This document shows, one piece after another, positions 24,831 through 32,691 of a DNA stretch of 43,344 nt. Under the pieces are notes generated by a model. The model did not search any database, was not told where the DNA came from, and saw only the letters and a program-made list of their open reading frames with translations. Within the stretch, counting starts at the first letter, position 1. Every line of letters begins with the position of its first letter. Origin of the DNA: Spirochaetales bacterium (GTDB lineage Bacteria > Spirochaetota > Spirochaetia > SZUA-6 > JAFGRV01). Location: NCBI GenBank assembly GCA_016928415.1, contig JAFGKU010000194.1, positions 1-43,344 on the forward strand, in the 5' to 3' direction. The translations under genes and the position numbers were made by a program.

Positions 24831-25879
24831 TTTACTAAATCGTCCACCTTGTTCTCCAGCACCATGATATCGGTATCAAGATCAATATCTCCATCTTCGC
24901 GAATCCAGGCGATGCTGAATTTGTCGGGGTTGTGAATCTGCACGTACCTGCCGCCGGCCCTCAGGTTATAGCTTCCCGAAATGGGCCTGTGCCCGCCGAA
25001 GTAATAGCAGATCTTCTGATCCGAATTTTCTATATACGTCTCCAGCATTTTTTCAACGCTTCCGAATTCAGCCGCGTTATTGTCCGTCCAGGTAAAACCC
25101 TCTATAACAAGGGGATTACTGCGGTACTCGATTACCTGTTCCCTCGTGAATAATGTGGCCGGTTCGGAATGCGATACCAGGAAATTCCTCCCCACGGCCA
25201 GCAGGGGAAGGTTCTTCTCGAAGGTGCTGTAGGTTTGAATGAATTTCGGACCGTAAAATTTCTGCACATAGTCGTATACCATGGCCCCCTCGAGCGCGAA
25301 CTTCCTGAAAGGATAATTCCCGTTTCCCCTTTCATTGGTAATGTTTTCATGGTTGCCCTTGAGAAAATGAAAATTACGGGGAAAGGCGGTCTTGATTTCC
25401 ATGACCATTTCCATCAATCCCAGGCATTCCCTCATTTCCTCATCCATGTACCTGTGGTGCCTGTATTCCTGCCTGAATTCCTCCAGCGCCAGGAGCCATC
25501 TCTGCAGGCCCCTGCGCTCGGAATGGAAACCATCCCCCACACAGACAATCTGCAGGATGTCCTGGGCCACCTTTTCCATGTTGGAGACCCCCTGCTCATC
25601 CTCCGTCAGCATCACGGTCAATATAAAATCCATACGCGCATGAAGGTCCGGTATGATGATCGTGGGAATGTTGGTTTTGAGGTATACGAGCCCGCCGCTT
25701 TTGTTGAGGGAATCGACGGGCCGCATGATTTCATCCTCGTGCTCGCAGATGAGATTGGCCCTGTTCAGAACCTTCAGGTACTTATCATGGTTAGGCGTAC
25801 TTTTACGCCTGTATATCTGAATCAACCTGTTTTTTAAATCGATGATGGATTTATCATTCACCGTGTTATTCGTAACCAT
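24827..25879 (-). CDS. Calcineurin-like metallophosphoesterase
   Basis: 350-residue cytosolic protein of the metallophosphoesterase superfamily. The metal ligands are visible in order: D78 and H80 in IIIPDLHARMD, D116 in VCVGDGFHSE, N176 and H177 in FLKGNHENI, and a C-terminal GGHRPI (about 300). The second motif is GDGFHSERRG instead of the usual GDxVDRG of Ser/Thr phosphatases, so the substrate may differ. Translational coupling to the Ser/Thr kinase downstream makes a role in removing or editing kinase phosphorylation attractive, but a nucleotide or second-messenger substrate is equally possible from sequence. Confidence 0.88.
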   Translation of the reverse strand: MVTNNTVNDKSIIDLKNRLIQIYRRKSTPNHDKYLKVLNRANLICEHEDEIMRPVDSLNKSGGLVYLKTNIPTIIIPDLHARMDFILTVMLTEDEQGVSNMEKVAQDILQIVCVGDGFHSERRGLQRWLLALEEFRQEYRHHRYMDEEMRECLGLMEMVMEIKTAFPRNFHFLKGNHENITNERGNGNYPFRKFALEGAMVYDYVQKFYGPKFIQTYSTFEKNLPLLAVGRNFLVSHSEPATLFTREQVIEYRSNPLVIEGFTWTDNNAAEFGSVEKMLETYIENSDQKICYYFGGHRPISGSYNLRAGGRYVQIHNPDKFSIAWIREDGDIDLDTDIMVLENKVDDLVK

Positions 25880-25914
25880 TGCAGATATCGTCTTTAAGGA
25901 TTTCTCACATCCCT

Positions 25915-26448
25915 TTATTCGTCAGATAGAATCGTCTTATTCACTTCAATCAGTTTATCTTCAACGAGAGTCATGACCTGGGTTAAATTTTCTTCCATAT
26001 CCTCGGGACTCATCGCACTGTTACACGCCGCGATTTTGAATATTTTTGACGTGCTTTTAACCGGTCCCACGCTGAATTCAATGATTTCATCCACTTTGAT
26101 ATCCGACACGATTTCGGATTTCTCCTCCTCGGCCGTATCCGGTGCATCCGTCCGCATACCGATGCTGGTGTACACGACTTTCCTCACATTGTCCACAAGC
26201 GGGCCTATATTGACCAGGGATCCTGAATACGTGATGGCAAGCGCCCCCCGCTCATCATCCTTTGCCAGTTCGGTCACTTCTTCCATATTCGATTGATTGG
26301 TTTGGTCCTCAAAAATTTGCTTTTTATCAAGCCAGGCCTTGGCTATTTTTTCCACAGATTCCTCTGAATAGGACAGCCCGGAAGATTTGGTTACGGACCT
26401 GATATGTCCGTGCAAACTTTCGGGAATCTGATCAAGGTATTCACCCAT
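25915..26448 (-). CDS. Unknown protein heading the kinase operon
   Basis: No family recognised. 177 residues, acidic, with no signal peptide or membrane helix. The N-terminal 65 residues are helical (including SYSEESVEKIAKAWLDKKQIF). A central segment about 72-110 is beta-like (ALAITYSGSLVNIGP), and the last 35 residues are helical and acidic. The ATG has TAGGAGG upstream, and a good promoter (TTGACT-17-TAGCAT) lies just before it. It ends 35 bases before the phosphoesterase start, so it is the first gene of the five-gene operon. Its position suggests a cytosolic component or substrate of the kinase/phosphatase pair; the serines and threonines in its polar linkers would be candidates for phosphorylation. 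Confidence 0.75.
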   Translation of the reverse strand: MGEYLDQIPESLHGHIRSVTKSSGLSYSEESVEKIAKAWLDKKQIFEDQTNQSNMEEVTELAKDDERGALAITYSGSLVNIGPLVDNVRKVVYTSIGMRTDAPDTAEEEKSEIVSDIKVDEIIEFSVGPVKSTSKIFKIAACNSAMSPEDMEENLTQVMTLVEDKLIEVNKTILSDE

Positions 26449-26478
26449 TTTAGCCTCCTAGATTTTGGTTTATCATCA

Positions 26479-26507
26479 ATGCTAAGGTCCAGCAGATCAA
26501 AAGTCAA
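26479..26507 (-). promoter_or_regulatory. Promoter of the five-gene phospho-signalling operon
   Basis: Minus strand TTGACT (26507-26502), 17 bases, TAGCAT (26484-26479). Predicted leader is about 24 bases and contains the TAGGAGG ribosome site of the first gene. Confidence 0.6.
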
Positions 26508-26567
26508 GGAAATTTCTGAACCTTATGGACGATTCCCATACTATATCACCCTCAATACGTAATTTCC

Positions 26568-26597
26568 AAAAAAACCTGAATAAAAACTATCTTCAGG
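26568..26597 (-). terminator. Intrinsic terminator after the radical SAM repair-family gene
   Basis: Minus strand CCTGAA (26597-26592) pairs with TTCAGG (26580-26575) across an 11-base loop and is followed by seven T (26574-26568). It separates this gene from the phospho-signalling operon promoter downstream. Confidence 0.65.
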
Positions 26598-26654
26598 GGG
26601 AACCAACGTAATCATTTATACATATATCACTGTATGATAAAGAATTAGATAGTG

Positions 26655-27995
26655 TTATTCCGGCCGGCACATAACGGGGATAGCATTGTTGTACCGGGTA
26701 TAATTGACCCATTTATCCTTTAACGCCGGGTAATGATGGTTGTCATTGGTTGACTGGGGGTCTCCGGGAAAGGGTGACAGTCCCGTTTGCCAGGATTCCG
26801 GCCTGTCCTCGGGGAAAAGTATGCCCTGCACATATTCCGAATCCTTATCCCTCTTTCCCGAGAAAGTGATATACGGTGCCGCCCTGTTCGCATACACACC
26901 GATCTTTTTCAGGTCCTTGAGAGAAGTCAATTGGCAGTTTTTCCGTATTCCCGTTATTCTTTGTGCGGAAATGGGACCGATTCCGGGAACTTTCAGAAGA
27001 AGCGGTTCATCCGCCCTGTTCACATCCACCGGATACAATTCAGGATGCATGAGGGCGTAAGCCTGCTTGGGGTCAACACTGCCCGGCAGCAATCCTTCCC
27101 TGTTGAATACAAGGTCCTCAAAACGGAAACCGTAGGCCCTCAATAAAAAATCGCATTGATACAGCTTATGTTCGCGAAGCAGGGGCATCGGGGTATGATT
27201 GGGGGCACTTGATTCGTCGATGGGAGAGTACGAGGAAAAATAGGACCGGAAAACATACGCTTCCCTGTAAATCCAGTCGACCGTCTTCAGTATGTCAAGG
27301 TCCGATTCATCCGACGCCCCGACAACAAACTGGGTGGTCTGGCTCTTCCCGCGGTTGGCATCCTGCTGCAGTATCCTGGCCGCCCACCTCATCCGCTTTA
27401 CAAGGTCCTCGTTCAGTCTTTTTTCAGGCGCAATATTTTTTAAATGGTTCCTCGTGGGGGCTTCCAGGTTGATCGAGATCCTGTTGGCGTATCTGGCCGC
27501 CGCTTCGATCATCTCATACGAAACACCGGGCAGAATTTTAAGATGGATATATTGATTGAAACGGTATTTTTTTCTCAGGATTTCCGCCGTGGCAATCATA
27601 CGTGCCATTGTCACATCCGGATTCATGCCTACCCCTGAAGAAATAAATATACCGTGGGCCAGCTTTTTATAAACGAACTGCATGAAGCTCGCCGCCAGTT
27701 CATCCGGTGTGAAGCCGGTTCTTTGAACATCATCCCTTGAAGCGCTGAAGGCACAGTACGAACAATGGTTCCTGCAGACATTGGTCTGCAACACCTTTAA
27801 AATACCTACTTCCCCTTTCCCGGGAACATGGGCGGGAAAAATCCAGCGCCGCAGGGGGTCATCCGGGTCCCGCATGCGTCCCGGCTTGCCGGCGGAATTC
27901 ATGCTGCAGGAGACAAGACAGACATCATGCTTTGCGGAAGCGGCCAGGATATCAAGTTTTTTTTCAACTCCGGGCTTCCTGAGTACACATGCCAT
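26655..27995 (-). CDS. Putative DNA modification/repair radical SAM protein
   Basis: 446-residue radical SAM enzyme. The cluster motif CRNHCSYC (C-X3-C-X2-C) is at about residues 73-80, after GILKVLQTNV. The N-terminal KLDILAASAKHDVC and the ISSGVGMNPDVTMARM segment match the family annotated as putative DNA modification/repair radical SAM protein (TIGR03916). A helix-hairpin-helix DNA-binding motif lies in the C-terminal third (LLKVPGIGPISAQRITGIR, about 330-348). The family is normally paired with a uracil-DNA-glycosylase-like partner, which is not present in this window. The ATG has no Shine-Dalgarno, and the -10 box ends six bases upstream, so a leaderless mRNA is predicted. It is followed by its own terminator, so it is a single-gene unit. 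Confidence 0.9.
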   Translation of the reverse strand: MACVLRKPGVEKKLDILAASAKHDVCLVSCSMNSAGKPGRMRDPDDPLRRWIFPAHVPGKGEVGILKVLQTNVCRNHCSYCAFSASRDDVQRTGFTPDELAASFMQFVYKKLAHGIFISSGVGMNPDVTMARMIATAEILRKKYRFNQYIHLKILPGVSYEMIEAAARYANRISINLEAPTRNHLKNIAPEKRLNEDLVKRMRWAARILQQDANRGKSQTTQFVVGASDESDLDILKTVDWIYREAYVFRSYFSSYSPIDESSAPNHTPMPLLREHKLYQCDFLLRAYGFRFEDLVFNREGLLPGSVDPKQAYALMHPELYPVDVNRADEPLLLKVPGIGPISAQRITGIRKNCQLTSLKDLKKIGVYANRAAPYITFSGKRDKDSEYVQGILFPEDRPESWQTGLSPFPGDPQSTNDNHHYPALKDKWVNYTRYNNAIPVMCRPE

Positions 27996-28001
27996 GGCTT
28001 T

Positions 28002-28030
28002 ATTATGACATAAACATTTGTTAAGTACAA
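28002..28030 (-). promoter_or_regulatory. Promoter of the radical SAM repair-family gene (leaderless)
   Basis: Minus strand TTGTAC (28030-28025), 17 bases, CATAAT (28007-28002), then six bases to ATG 27995. No ribosome site lies between. Confidence 0.55.
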
Positions 28031-28047
28031 GAACTTTTTCTTAGTGC

Positions 28048-28139
28048 CACGAAGATTTCTATTTTTTCCTGGTTTTACCTGAAATTAAGAATAAAAAGTA
28101 AAATTTATACACTTATTTCGCTAACTAGAAATCTTCGTG
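28048..28139. repeat. 92-bp element bounded by 14-bp perfect inverted repeats
   Basis: CACGAAGATTTCTA (28048-28061) is the exact reverse complement of 28126-28139. The 64 bases between are AT-rich and non-coding. The arrangement could be a small mobile repeat (MITE-like) or a regulatory hairpin between the divergent radical SAM and acyltransferase genes. No flanking target duplication is obvious. Confidence 0.5.
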
Positions 28140-28153
28140 AAAGTAGAAAAAAT

Positions 28154-28182
28154 TTGCGTGTATATTTTATATTAACGATACT
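28154..28182 (+). promoter_or_regulatory. Possible promoter of the acyltransferase pseudogene
   Basis: TTGCGT (28154-28159), 17 bases, GATACT (28177-28182), 14 bases before the ATG at 28197. Both boxes match the consensus only partly, and there is no ribosome site before the ATG. Confidence 0.3.
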
Positions 28183-28196
28183 TTATCCTGTAAAAC

Positions 28197-28877
28197 ATGA
28201 ATCTGCCAATTGATGAAAACAAAAAAGACAGGCCACGTGTCCTCTGGGCCGATATCCTGAGGATAATAGCCTGCTTCAGCGTTATCCTATTACACAGTGT
28301 GGCGGAACTTCTCTATAAATACAAGGAGTTGAAACCCGACTACTGGATGGCGGCCAATTTCTGGGATTCCCTGACCCGGTTCTGTGTTCCGGTCTTCGTG
28401 ATGCTCAGCGGGTACTTCCTCCTCGGGACGAGATCCGAATTAAAACCGCTCCCGTTCTTTAAAAAAAGAATCTTGAAGATCCTGATGCCGTTTCTTGTCT
28501 GGGCCGCCATCTATTATTGCTGGAGAATTTTCTACTGGGGAGCTGAATAAACTATCCTTGAGATCATTGAAAAATTTTTCAGGGGCGATGTCTATAACCA
28601 TCTCTGGTTCATCTATATGCTGCTCGGACTCTACATACTGATCCCGGTTCTTAGAAAATACCTTGCCGGAAGCAGCCGGGCCACTCTGGGCGTTTATTTT
28701 ATCCATTACATTCCCATGAACCTCCTGGCCAGGGGTACCTTTGGAATAAGCTTGAACCCATTGAGCTTCCAATCCCTTCTGGCCGTCCCCCTCCTCGCCC
28801 TGACCGTTTACGGCGCATCCTTCCTTTTGATCAATCTCCTGCTCAAGGTATCCTTCCTGCGGCGGTTGATCGGCTGA
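28197..28877 (+). pseudogene. Acyltransferase 3 family gene, broken by a stop codon and an internal deletion
   Basis: The 5' part encodes the start of an acyltransferase-3 (OafA-type) membrane protein: LWADILRIIACFSVILLHS with the family histidine, then FVMLSGYFLLG and KKRILKILMPFLVW. An in-frame TAA at 28548-28550 interrupts it. The same frame continues without a shift through HLWFIYMLLGLYILIPVLRKYL, which is the next conserved block. It then jumps directly to LGVYFIHYIPMNLL, the last conserved block. About 130-150 residues that normally lie between these blocks are missing, giving about 226 codons in place of about 350. Two independent lesions make a functional O-acyltransferase unlikely. 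Only the first 117 residues would be translated from the ATG. Confidence 0.88.
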
Positions 28878-28974
28878 CAAATGGAGGAAATACAAATTAC
28901 TTATTATATGATCAATCCTGATCAGAGAATTGCGTCAACAACCGGTGGCTGGGCTGATTACCGGCTAACAATTT

Positions 28975-29532
28975 TCATGCCCAGGTAATCGTGTATTCGG
29001 TCAGTTTATCGCCCTTAGTCAGGGATTTCGTAATGTCAACCTTGATGTTCCTGCAGCCGGAAACCTCCAGGGCCTTTTCCATCCAGCCGCCGATGCGGAG
29101 TTCCACTGACCTGTCCATCTCCGGGAATTCGGTGATATGCAGAAGGGCATTCGTTTTACCGGATTCCGCCACCTCGATCGTACTTGGGCGGTAAAATGTT
29201 GTCATAATCGTACCGGCTTTCTTGAGCATGAACTGCGCCGAACCGAGCTGCACAAAGGCCTTGTAAATACCCTTCAACCCCACTTCGGCACTGTACCGGC
29301 CCGCTTCCCAGGCGCCTTTATTATCGCCGTTGTAAAAAAGCTCGCACATTTTCCGTGTGGGCTCGACAAGAATGGTAGTCAATGGATACCAGTTACTGGC
29401 AACAATAAGGTAACAGTAAACTTCCCTGGCCTCGACGGAAAGATTTTCAAGCCATTTCTCATGACCTTCCTTGCAGAATTTATTGGTGATGAATTCCGGA
29501 ATCGATTTTATCGCACTTCCCTTTACTTCCAT
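28975..29532 (-). CDS. DUF2378/haem-NO-binding-like protein
   Basis: About 185 residues, soluble. The N-terminal GSAIKSIPEFITNKFCKEGHEKWLENLS resembles the opening of DUF2378 proteins (known from myxobacteria) and the distantly similar haem-NO-binding fold. The later GLKGIYKAFVQLGSAQFMLKKAGTIMTTFY also fits DUF2378. There is no clear haem histidine. ATG 29532 is preferred over longer readings to 29709 because AAAGGGGG lies 9 bases upstream and a promoter (TTGAAA-17-TATCAT) sits at 29572-29600. The longer frame would also run across the start region of the divergent receptor. A sensory or regulatory role beside the chemoreceptor is possible, but family assignment from sequence alone is only moderate. 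Confidence 0.72.
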   Translation of the reverse strand: MEVKGSAIKSIPEFITNKFCKEGHEKWLENLSVEAREVYCYLIVASNWYPLTTILVEPTRKMCELFYNGDNKGAWEAGRYSAEVGLKGIYKAFVQLGSAQFMLKKAGTIMTTFYRPSTIEVAESGKTNALLHITEFPEMDRSVELRIGGWMEKALEVSGCRNIKVDITKSLTKGDKLTEYTITWA

Positions 29533-29571
29533 ATATGAAGCCCCCTTTAATAATTCATTCAAACAATTTAA

Positions 29572-29600
29572 ATGATAATGTTTTCCGTTTTTTTTTTCAA
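29572..29600 (-). promoter_or_regulatory. Promoter of the DUF2378-like gene
   Basis: Minus strand TTGAAA (29600-29595), 17 bases, TATCAT (29577-29572). The start of transcription is predicted near 29565, giving a leader of about 33 bases with a strong ribosome site. Confidence 0.6.
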
Positions 29601-29690
29601 GTTGCCCGCAAAAAACAAGGGGAGTTGAGGGACCGGAAGAATCCATACCAGCCGAACCCGGTTCTCGGATTCGCATAATACGTTCATTTA

Positions 29691-29719
29691 TTGACAACCG
29701 GAAGCTCACTGACTATCAT
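29691..29719 (+). promoter_or_regulatory. Promoter of the second chemoreceptor gene
   Basis: TTGACA (29691-29696), 17 bases, TATCAT (29714-29719). The leader of about 30 bases contains AAGGA before ATG 29756. Confidence 0.65.
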
Positions 29720-29755
29720 TAACAGTATTGAAAATTCAAAAGGATCGGGGCATAT

Positions 29756-31396
29756 ATGAAAGAAGACAAAATACTTGAAAAGAAATTCAGGAGTGAAATT
29801 GCCAAAAATATCTTCTGGCTTGTACATGTCGCCCTGTGGATATTCGGCGGTTTCTATTCCCTGTGGTCCCTGTTCGATCTTTTTCTGCTTCCCCAATATT
29901 TTATGCCTTTTCTCGTCATCAGGCTGTGCGTTACCGGGTTCATCTACCTGCTGGCATTGGCCACGCTGATAAAACGATGGAGAGGATTTGTCCTTCACGC
30001 TTTTTTCGCCGTACTGGTTCTGATGGAATTCTTTATAGCGGCCATGCTCCCCTTTGCAGGAGAAAAACTGCTGCCCTACGTCATGGGTTTTTCCCTGCCC
30101 ATTTTGGGGGCCGGGGCATTGCCCATCTGGAAACCTGCAAGGACGGTCATCCTGATTGTTATCTCATTTTTATTTGCCGTCTGCGCCTTTCTCGTTCTTC
30201 CCGCCGCAGTAATTACGGAACAGATCGTGTCTTCCGTTTTTTTCGTCGTCTCCGCTTCCATAATCGCCGTCTTCTCCAGTACGGTGCGCTACCTTTCCGC
30301 CAAAAAAGAATACCTGGCAAGGACTGACCTGATCAAACTGCAAACGTCGGACAAATTCAAAACCGCCATTCTGGAAAAAGTGACAATGCATTCAGAAAAA
30401 ATACGGGGCATCATTGCGACGCTTCAGGAGGCGAGGGACAGGGCGGAATCCGACCTGAAAAGCATTATGGAGAGCATGGCCGTCATCACGGATAAAATCC
30501 TGAACTTGAACGAGGAGATCAGCGGATCCGTACAATTGACAACAGAAGTGAAGGAATTTATCGGTAAAGTTGTGGGCCTGATCGACGCCCAATCCGGTTC
30601 CATCGAAGAATCCTCCGGATCCATTCAATCCATGTCCGCCGCCATAACAAGAATTGCCGAAACATCCAGGGAGAAAATCAAGGTAACGGCGGAACTTCAA
30701 AAAAATTCAAATGACGGAAAAACGGAAATGGCGGAAACCGCCGAAATTATAGAAAGGGCGGCGGGCTCGGCGGAAACAATCTCGGAGATGGTCAATGTCA
30801 TCAATGAAATAGCCTCCCAGACCAACCTTCTGGCCATGAACGCGTCAATAGAGGCCGCCCACGCGGGCGACAGCGGAAGGGGATTCGCAGTTGTGGCGGA
30901 CGAAGTCAGGAAACTCGCTGAAAACGCTTCCCAGAATGCGGGCGAAATCAGTACCTCCCTGAAGGAAACAACGGATTTGATCGGCATCTCAAAAAACAGC
31001 ACGGCCCGGACCCACGAAATTTTCAATCACATCATAGACAGGATCAAGGAAGTGGCCGGGACAATGAACGCCATTGACAGCGAGATGCAGGCACTCGCCG
31101 GTGGCAGTACAAAGGTGACCGGGGCGCTTTCCTCCATTCTCGATATGACGAGGGACGTCAACCAGTCCTCGCGCGAAATGGAAAAAAAGATTCTTACAAT
31201 CGCCAAAGCGCAGGAGACCCTGGATTCGGTGGCCGGTGAGGCAAAGGCCCGCATGGAATCCATTGAAGAATCCATACACACCCTCCATGCTTCCATAACC
31301 GCCGTCTCGGGAACCATAGGCGAGAATATGAAAATTTCCGATGAACTGGACCAGCTCATTCGTGACTTTGGGACAGGGGTACAAATCCACGGGTGA
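29756..31396 (+). CDS. Methyl-accepting chemotaxis protein with six-helix membrane anchor
   Basis: 546-residue chemoreceptor with about six N-terminal membrane helices (roughly residues 19-43, 50-72, 79-99, 105-125, 130-152, 157-178) and a long cytosolic signalling domain. The hairpin tip is [19 protein letters not shown] followed by [14 protein letters not shown] (about residues 350-385). There is no periplasmic sensing domain and no evident HAMP. Layout and size match the receptor at 14-1645, but the anchors are not closely similar, so the two are paralogues of one architectural class. It has its own promoter. It faces the unknown membrane protein gene, 58 bases between stops. Confidence 0.93.
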   Translation: MKEDKILEKKFRSEIAKNIFWLVHVALWIFGGFYSLWSLFDLFLLPQYFMPFLVIRLCVTGFIYLLALATLIKRWRGFVLHAFFAVLVLMEFFIAAMLPFAGEKLLPYVMGFSLPILGAGALPIWKPARTVILIVISFLFAVCAFLVLPAAVITEQIVSSVFFVVSASIIAVFSSTVRYLSAKKEYLARTDLIKLQTSDKFKTAILEKVTMHSEKIRGIIATLQEARDRAESDLKSIMESMAVITDKILNLNEEISGSVQLTTEVKEFIGKVVGLIDAQSGSIEESSGSIQSMSAAITRIAETSREKIKVTAELQKNSNDGKTEMAETAEIIERAAGSAETISEMVNVINEIASQTNLLAMNASIEAAHAGDSGRGFAVVADEVRKLAENASQNAGEISTSLKETTDLIGISKNSTARTHEIFNHIIDRIKEVAGTMNAIDSEMQALAGGSTKVTGALSSILDMTRDVNQSSREMEKKILTIAKAQETLDSVAGEAKARMESIEESIHTLHASITAVSGTIGENMKISDELDQLIRDFGTGVQIHG

Positions 31397-31454
31397 ACAA
31401 ACCCGATTGTGTTCCCTGCATTGACTTTTATTGCAGACATTGTATAATCAGGGA

Positions 31455-32630
31455 TTAAACAGGCAGGACAGCGATATTATTGTCAATAAGATTTCTCAAG
31501 CCGGCCGGGAGGTTTTTTCCTTTTCCATAAAAGCTTACCGTTACGCCTTTCATTTTCCATCGGGGTTCATGGTTTGTAATAAATGTTACAAATACAGTGA
31601 GGAGGCGATGTTCCGCCGTGTCCAGGTCTATGTACAATTCCCTGAAATCGAGGGGTACTTCCCTGCCGGAAAAATCCGGGTCACGAAGGACGGCCTCCCT
31701 GTTATCGCCGTTATAAGCGACATCACCGAATATTACGGTTAAGCACGAGGTGACATGTTCTTTGGGCAGCGGCTTGTAACAGTGTTTACAGATATTGGCG
31801 AAATTATTGACGCGGTCATCCTTCCCTATTTCATCGATATTGGTGAGGCCCCCGTTGAAATAATTCCATTTGATGCTTTTGATGATCTTTGAAAAATTTT
31901 TCACATTAGTGAAGAAAATATCCCGTCTTGTATTCATCCGCAGACATTTTATTCCACGGCCTTCCTCAATTTCGTTAAAACAAATTATATCCTTCCGGTT
32001 TGTGAAATAGGTGAATGTCAGGGCAATAAAAGCGAGCGGATACGCTAAAATCTTAACGGCCGGTATGAAAAGGAAATTAATCAAGGCACCCCAGGTCAAA
32101 TACACAAAGGTCAGTGCCGCGAAATAAAATGAAAAAAGGATGATAAAATTAATGAACACCTCGGCAAAGGTATTGTTCCGCAGTCCTTCCAGCATGATTG
32201 ATAAATGGCCGGCATATAAAATAATACCATAAAAAAGAAAGGTTATTTGGCATTCAATGGCACGCGGGTCAGATTCTTTGGACAGGGGGCATTGTCCGGG
32301 TAAAATGTTACGGACAACAAGACTTATAATGACATTCATTACAAAGAAAATGACAGCGGTAATTATTCGGGCTATATCAACAGTCGATCCGCTGAAAAGC
32401 AGATTAAGAAAAAACAGGGAACTTAACCCGGTTAAAATTATAAAACTAAACCAATAAATAATATTGGGGATTTTTAAAAACGAAAGAGGGGTTTTAACGC
32501 CCTCCCGTTCCTTTCTATAATACATGAAAAAGAGAGAAAGACGAAACAGAATTATGATGACGTTAGCCGCGAAAAGTGCGCTCACACCTGCGCTGAAGGG
32601 TATTATTTTTTGGGACAACGATTCAAACAT
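31455..32630 (-). CDS. Membrane protein of unknown function with cytosolic C-terminal domain
   Basis: No family recognised. 391 residues. About six hydrophobic helices fill residues 10-210, followed by a hydrophilic domain of about 180 residues. That domain contains a CKHCYKPLPKEH segment (about 278-289) that could bind a metal, and a beta-rich end (GVTVSFYGKGKNL). No signal peptide. ATG 32630 has no Shine-Dalgarno, and a promoter (TTGAAA-17-TATTAT) ends six bases upstream, so the transcript is predicted to be leaderless and monocistronic. It lies between a chemoreceptor and the PPC/RraA operon, with no obvious functional link to either. Confidence 0.75.
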   Translation of the reverse strand: MFESLSQKIIPFSAGVSALFAANVIIILFRLSLFFMYYRKEREGVKTPLSFLKIPNIIYWFSFIILTGLSSLFFLNLLFSGSTVDIARIITAVIFFVMNVIISLVVRNILPGQCPLSKESDPRAIECQITFLFYGIILYAGHLSIMLEGLRNNTFAEVFINFIILFSFYFAALTFVYLTWGALINFLFIPAVKILAYPLAFIALTFTYFTNRKDIICFNEIEEGRGIKCLRMNTRRDIFFTNVKNFSKIIKSIKWNYFNGGLTNIDEIGKDDRVNNFANICKHCYKPLPKEHVTSCLTVIFGDVAYNGDNREAVLRDPDFSGREVPLDFRELYIDLDTAEHRLLTVFVTFITNHEPRWKMKGVTVSFYGKGKNLPAGLRNLIDNNIAVLPV

Positions 32631-32636
32631 ACTATT

Positions 32637-32665
32637 ATAATAACCGGTTGTATCCGAAATTTCAA
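32637..32665 (-). promoter_or_regulatory. Promoter of the unknown membrane protein gene (leaderless)
   Basis: Minus strand TTGAAA (32665-32660), 17 bases, TATTAT (32642-32637), then six bases to ATG 32630. Predicted transcription start coincides with the start codon. Confidence 0.65.
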
Positions 32666-32691
32666 GTTTACTGAAATAGAATCAAGTATTA

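Noticed and set aside
29533-29709. Longer N-terminus of the DUF2378-like protein
   Set aside because: A promoter and a strong ribosome site point to ATG 29532; the extra residues are low in family-like features and reach close to the opposite promoter.
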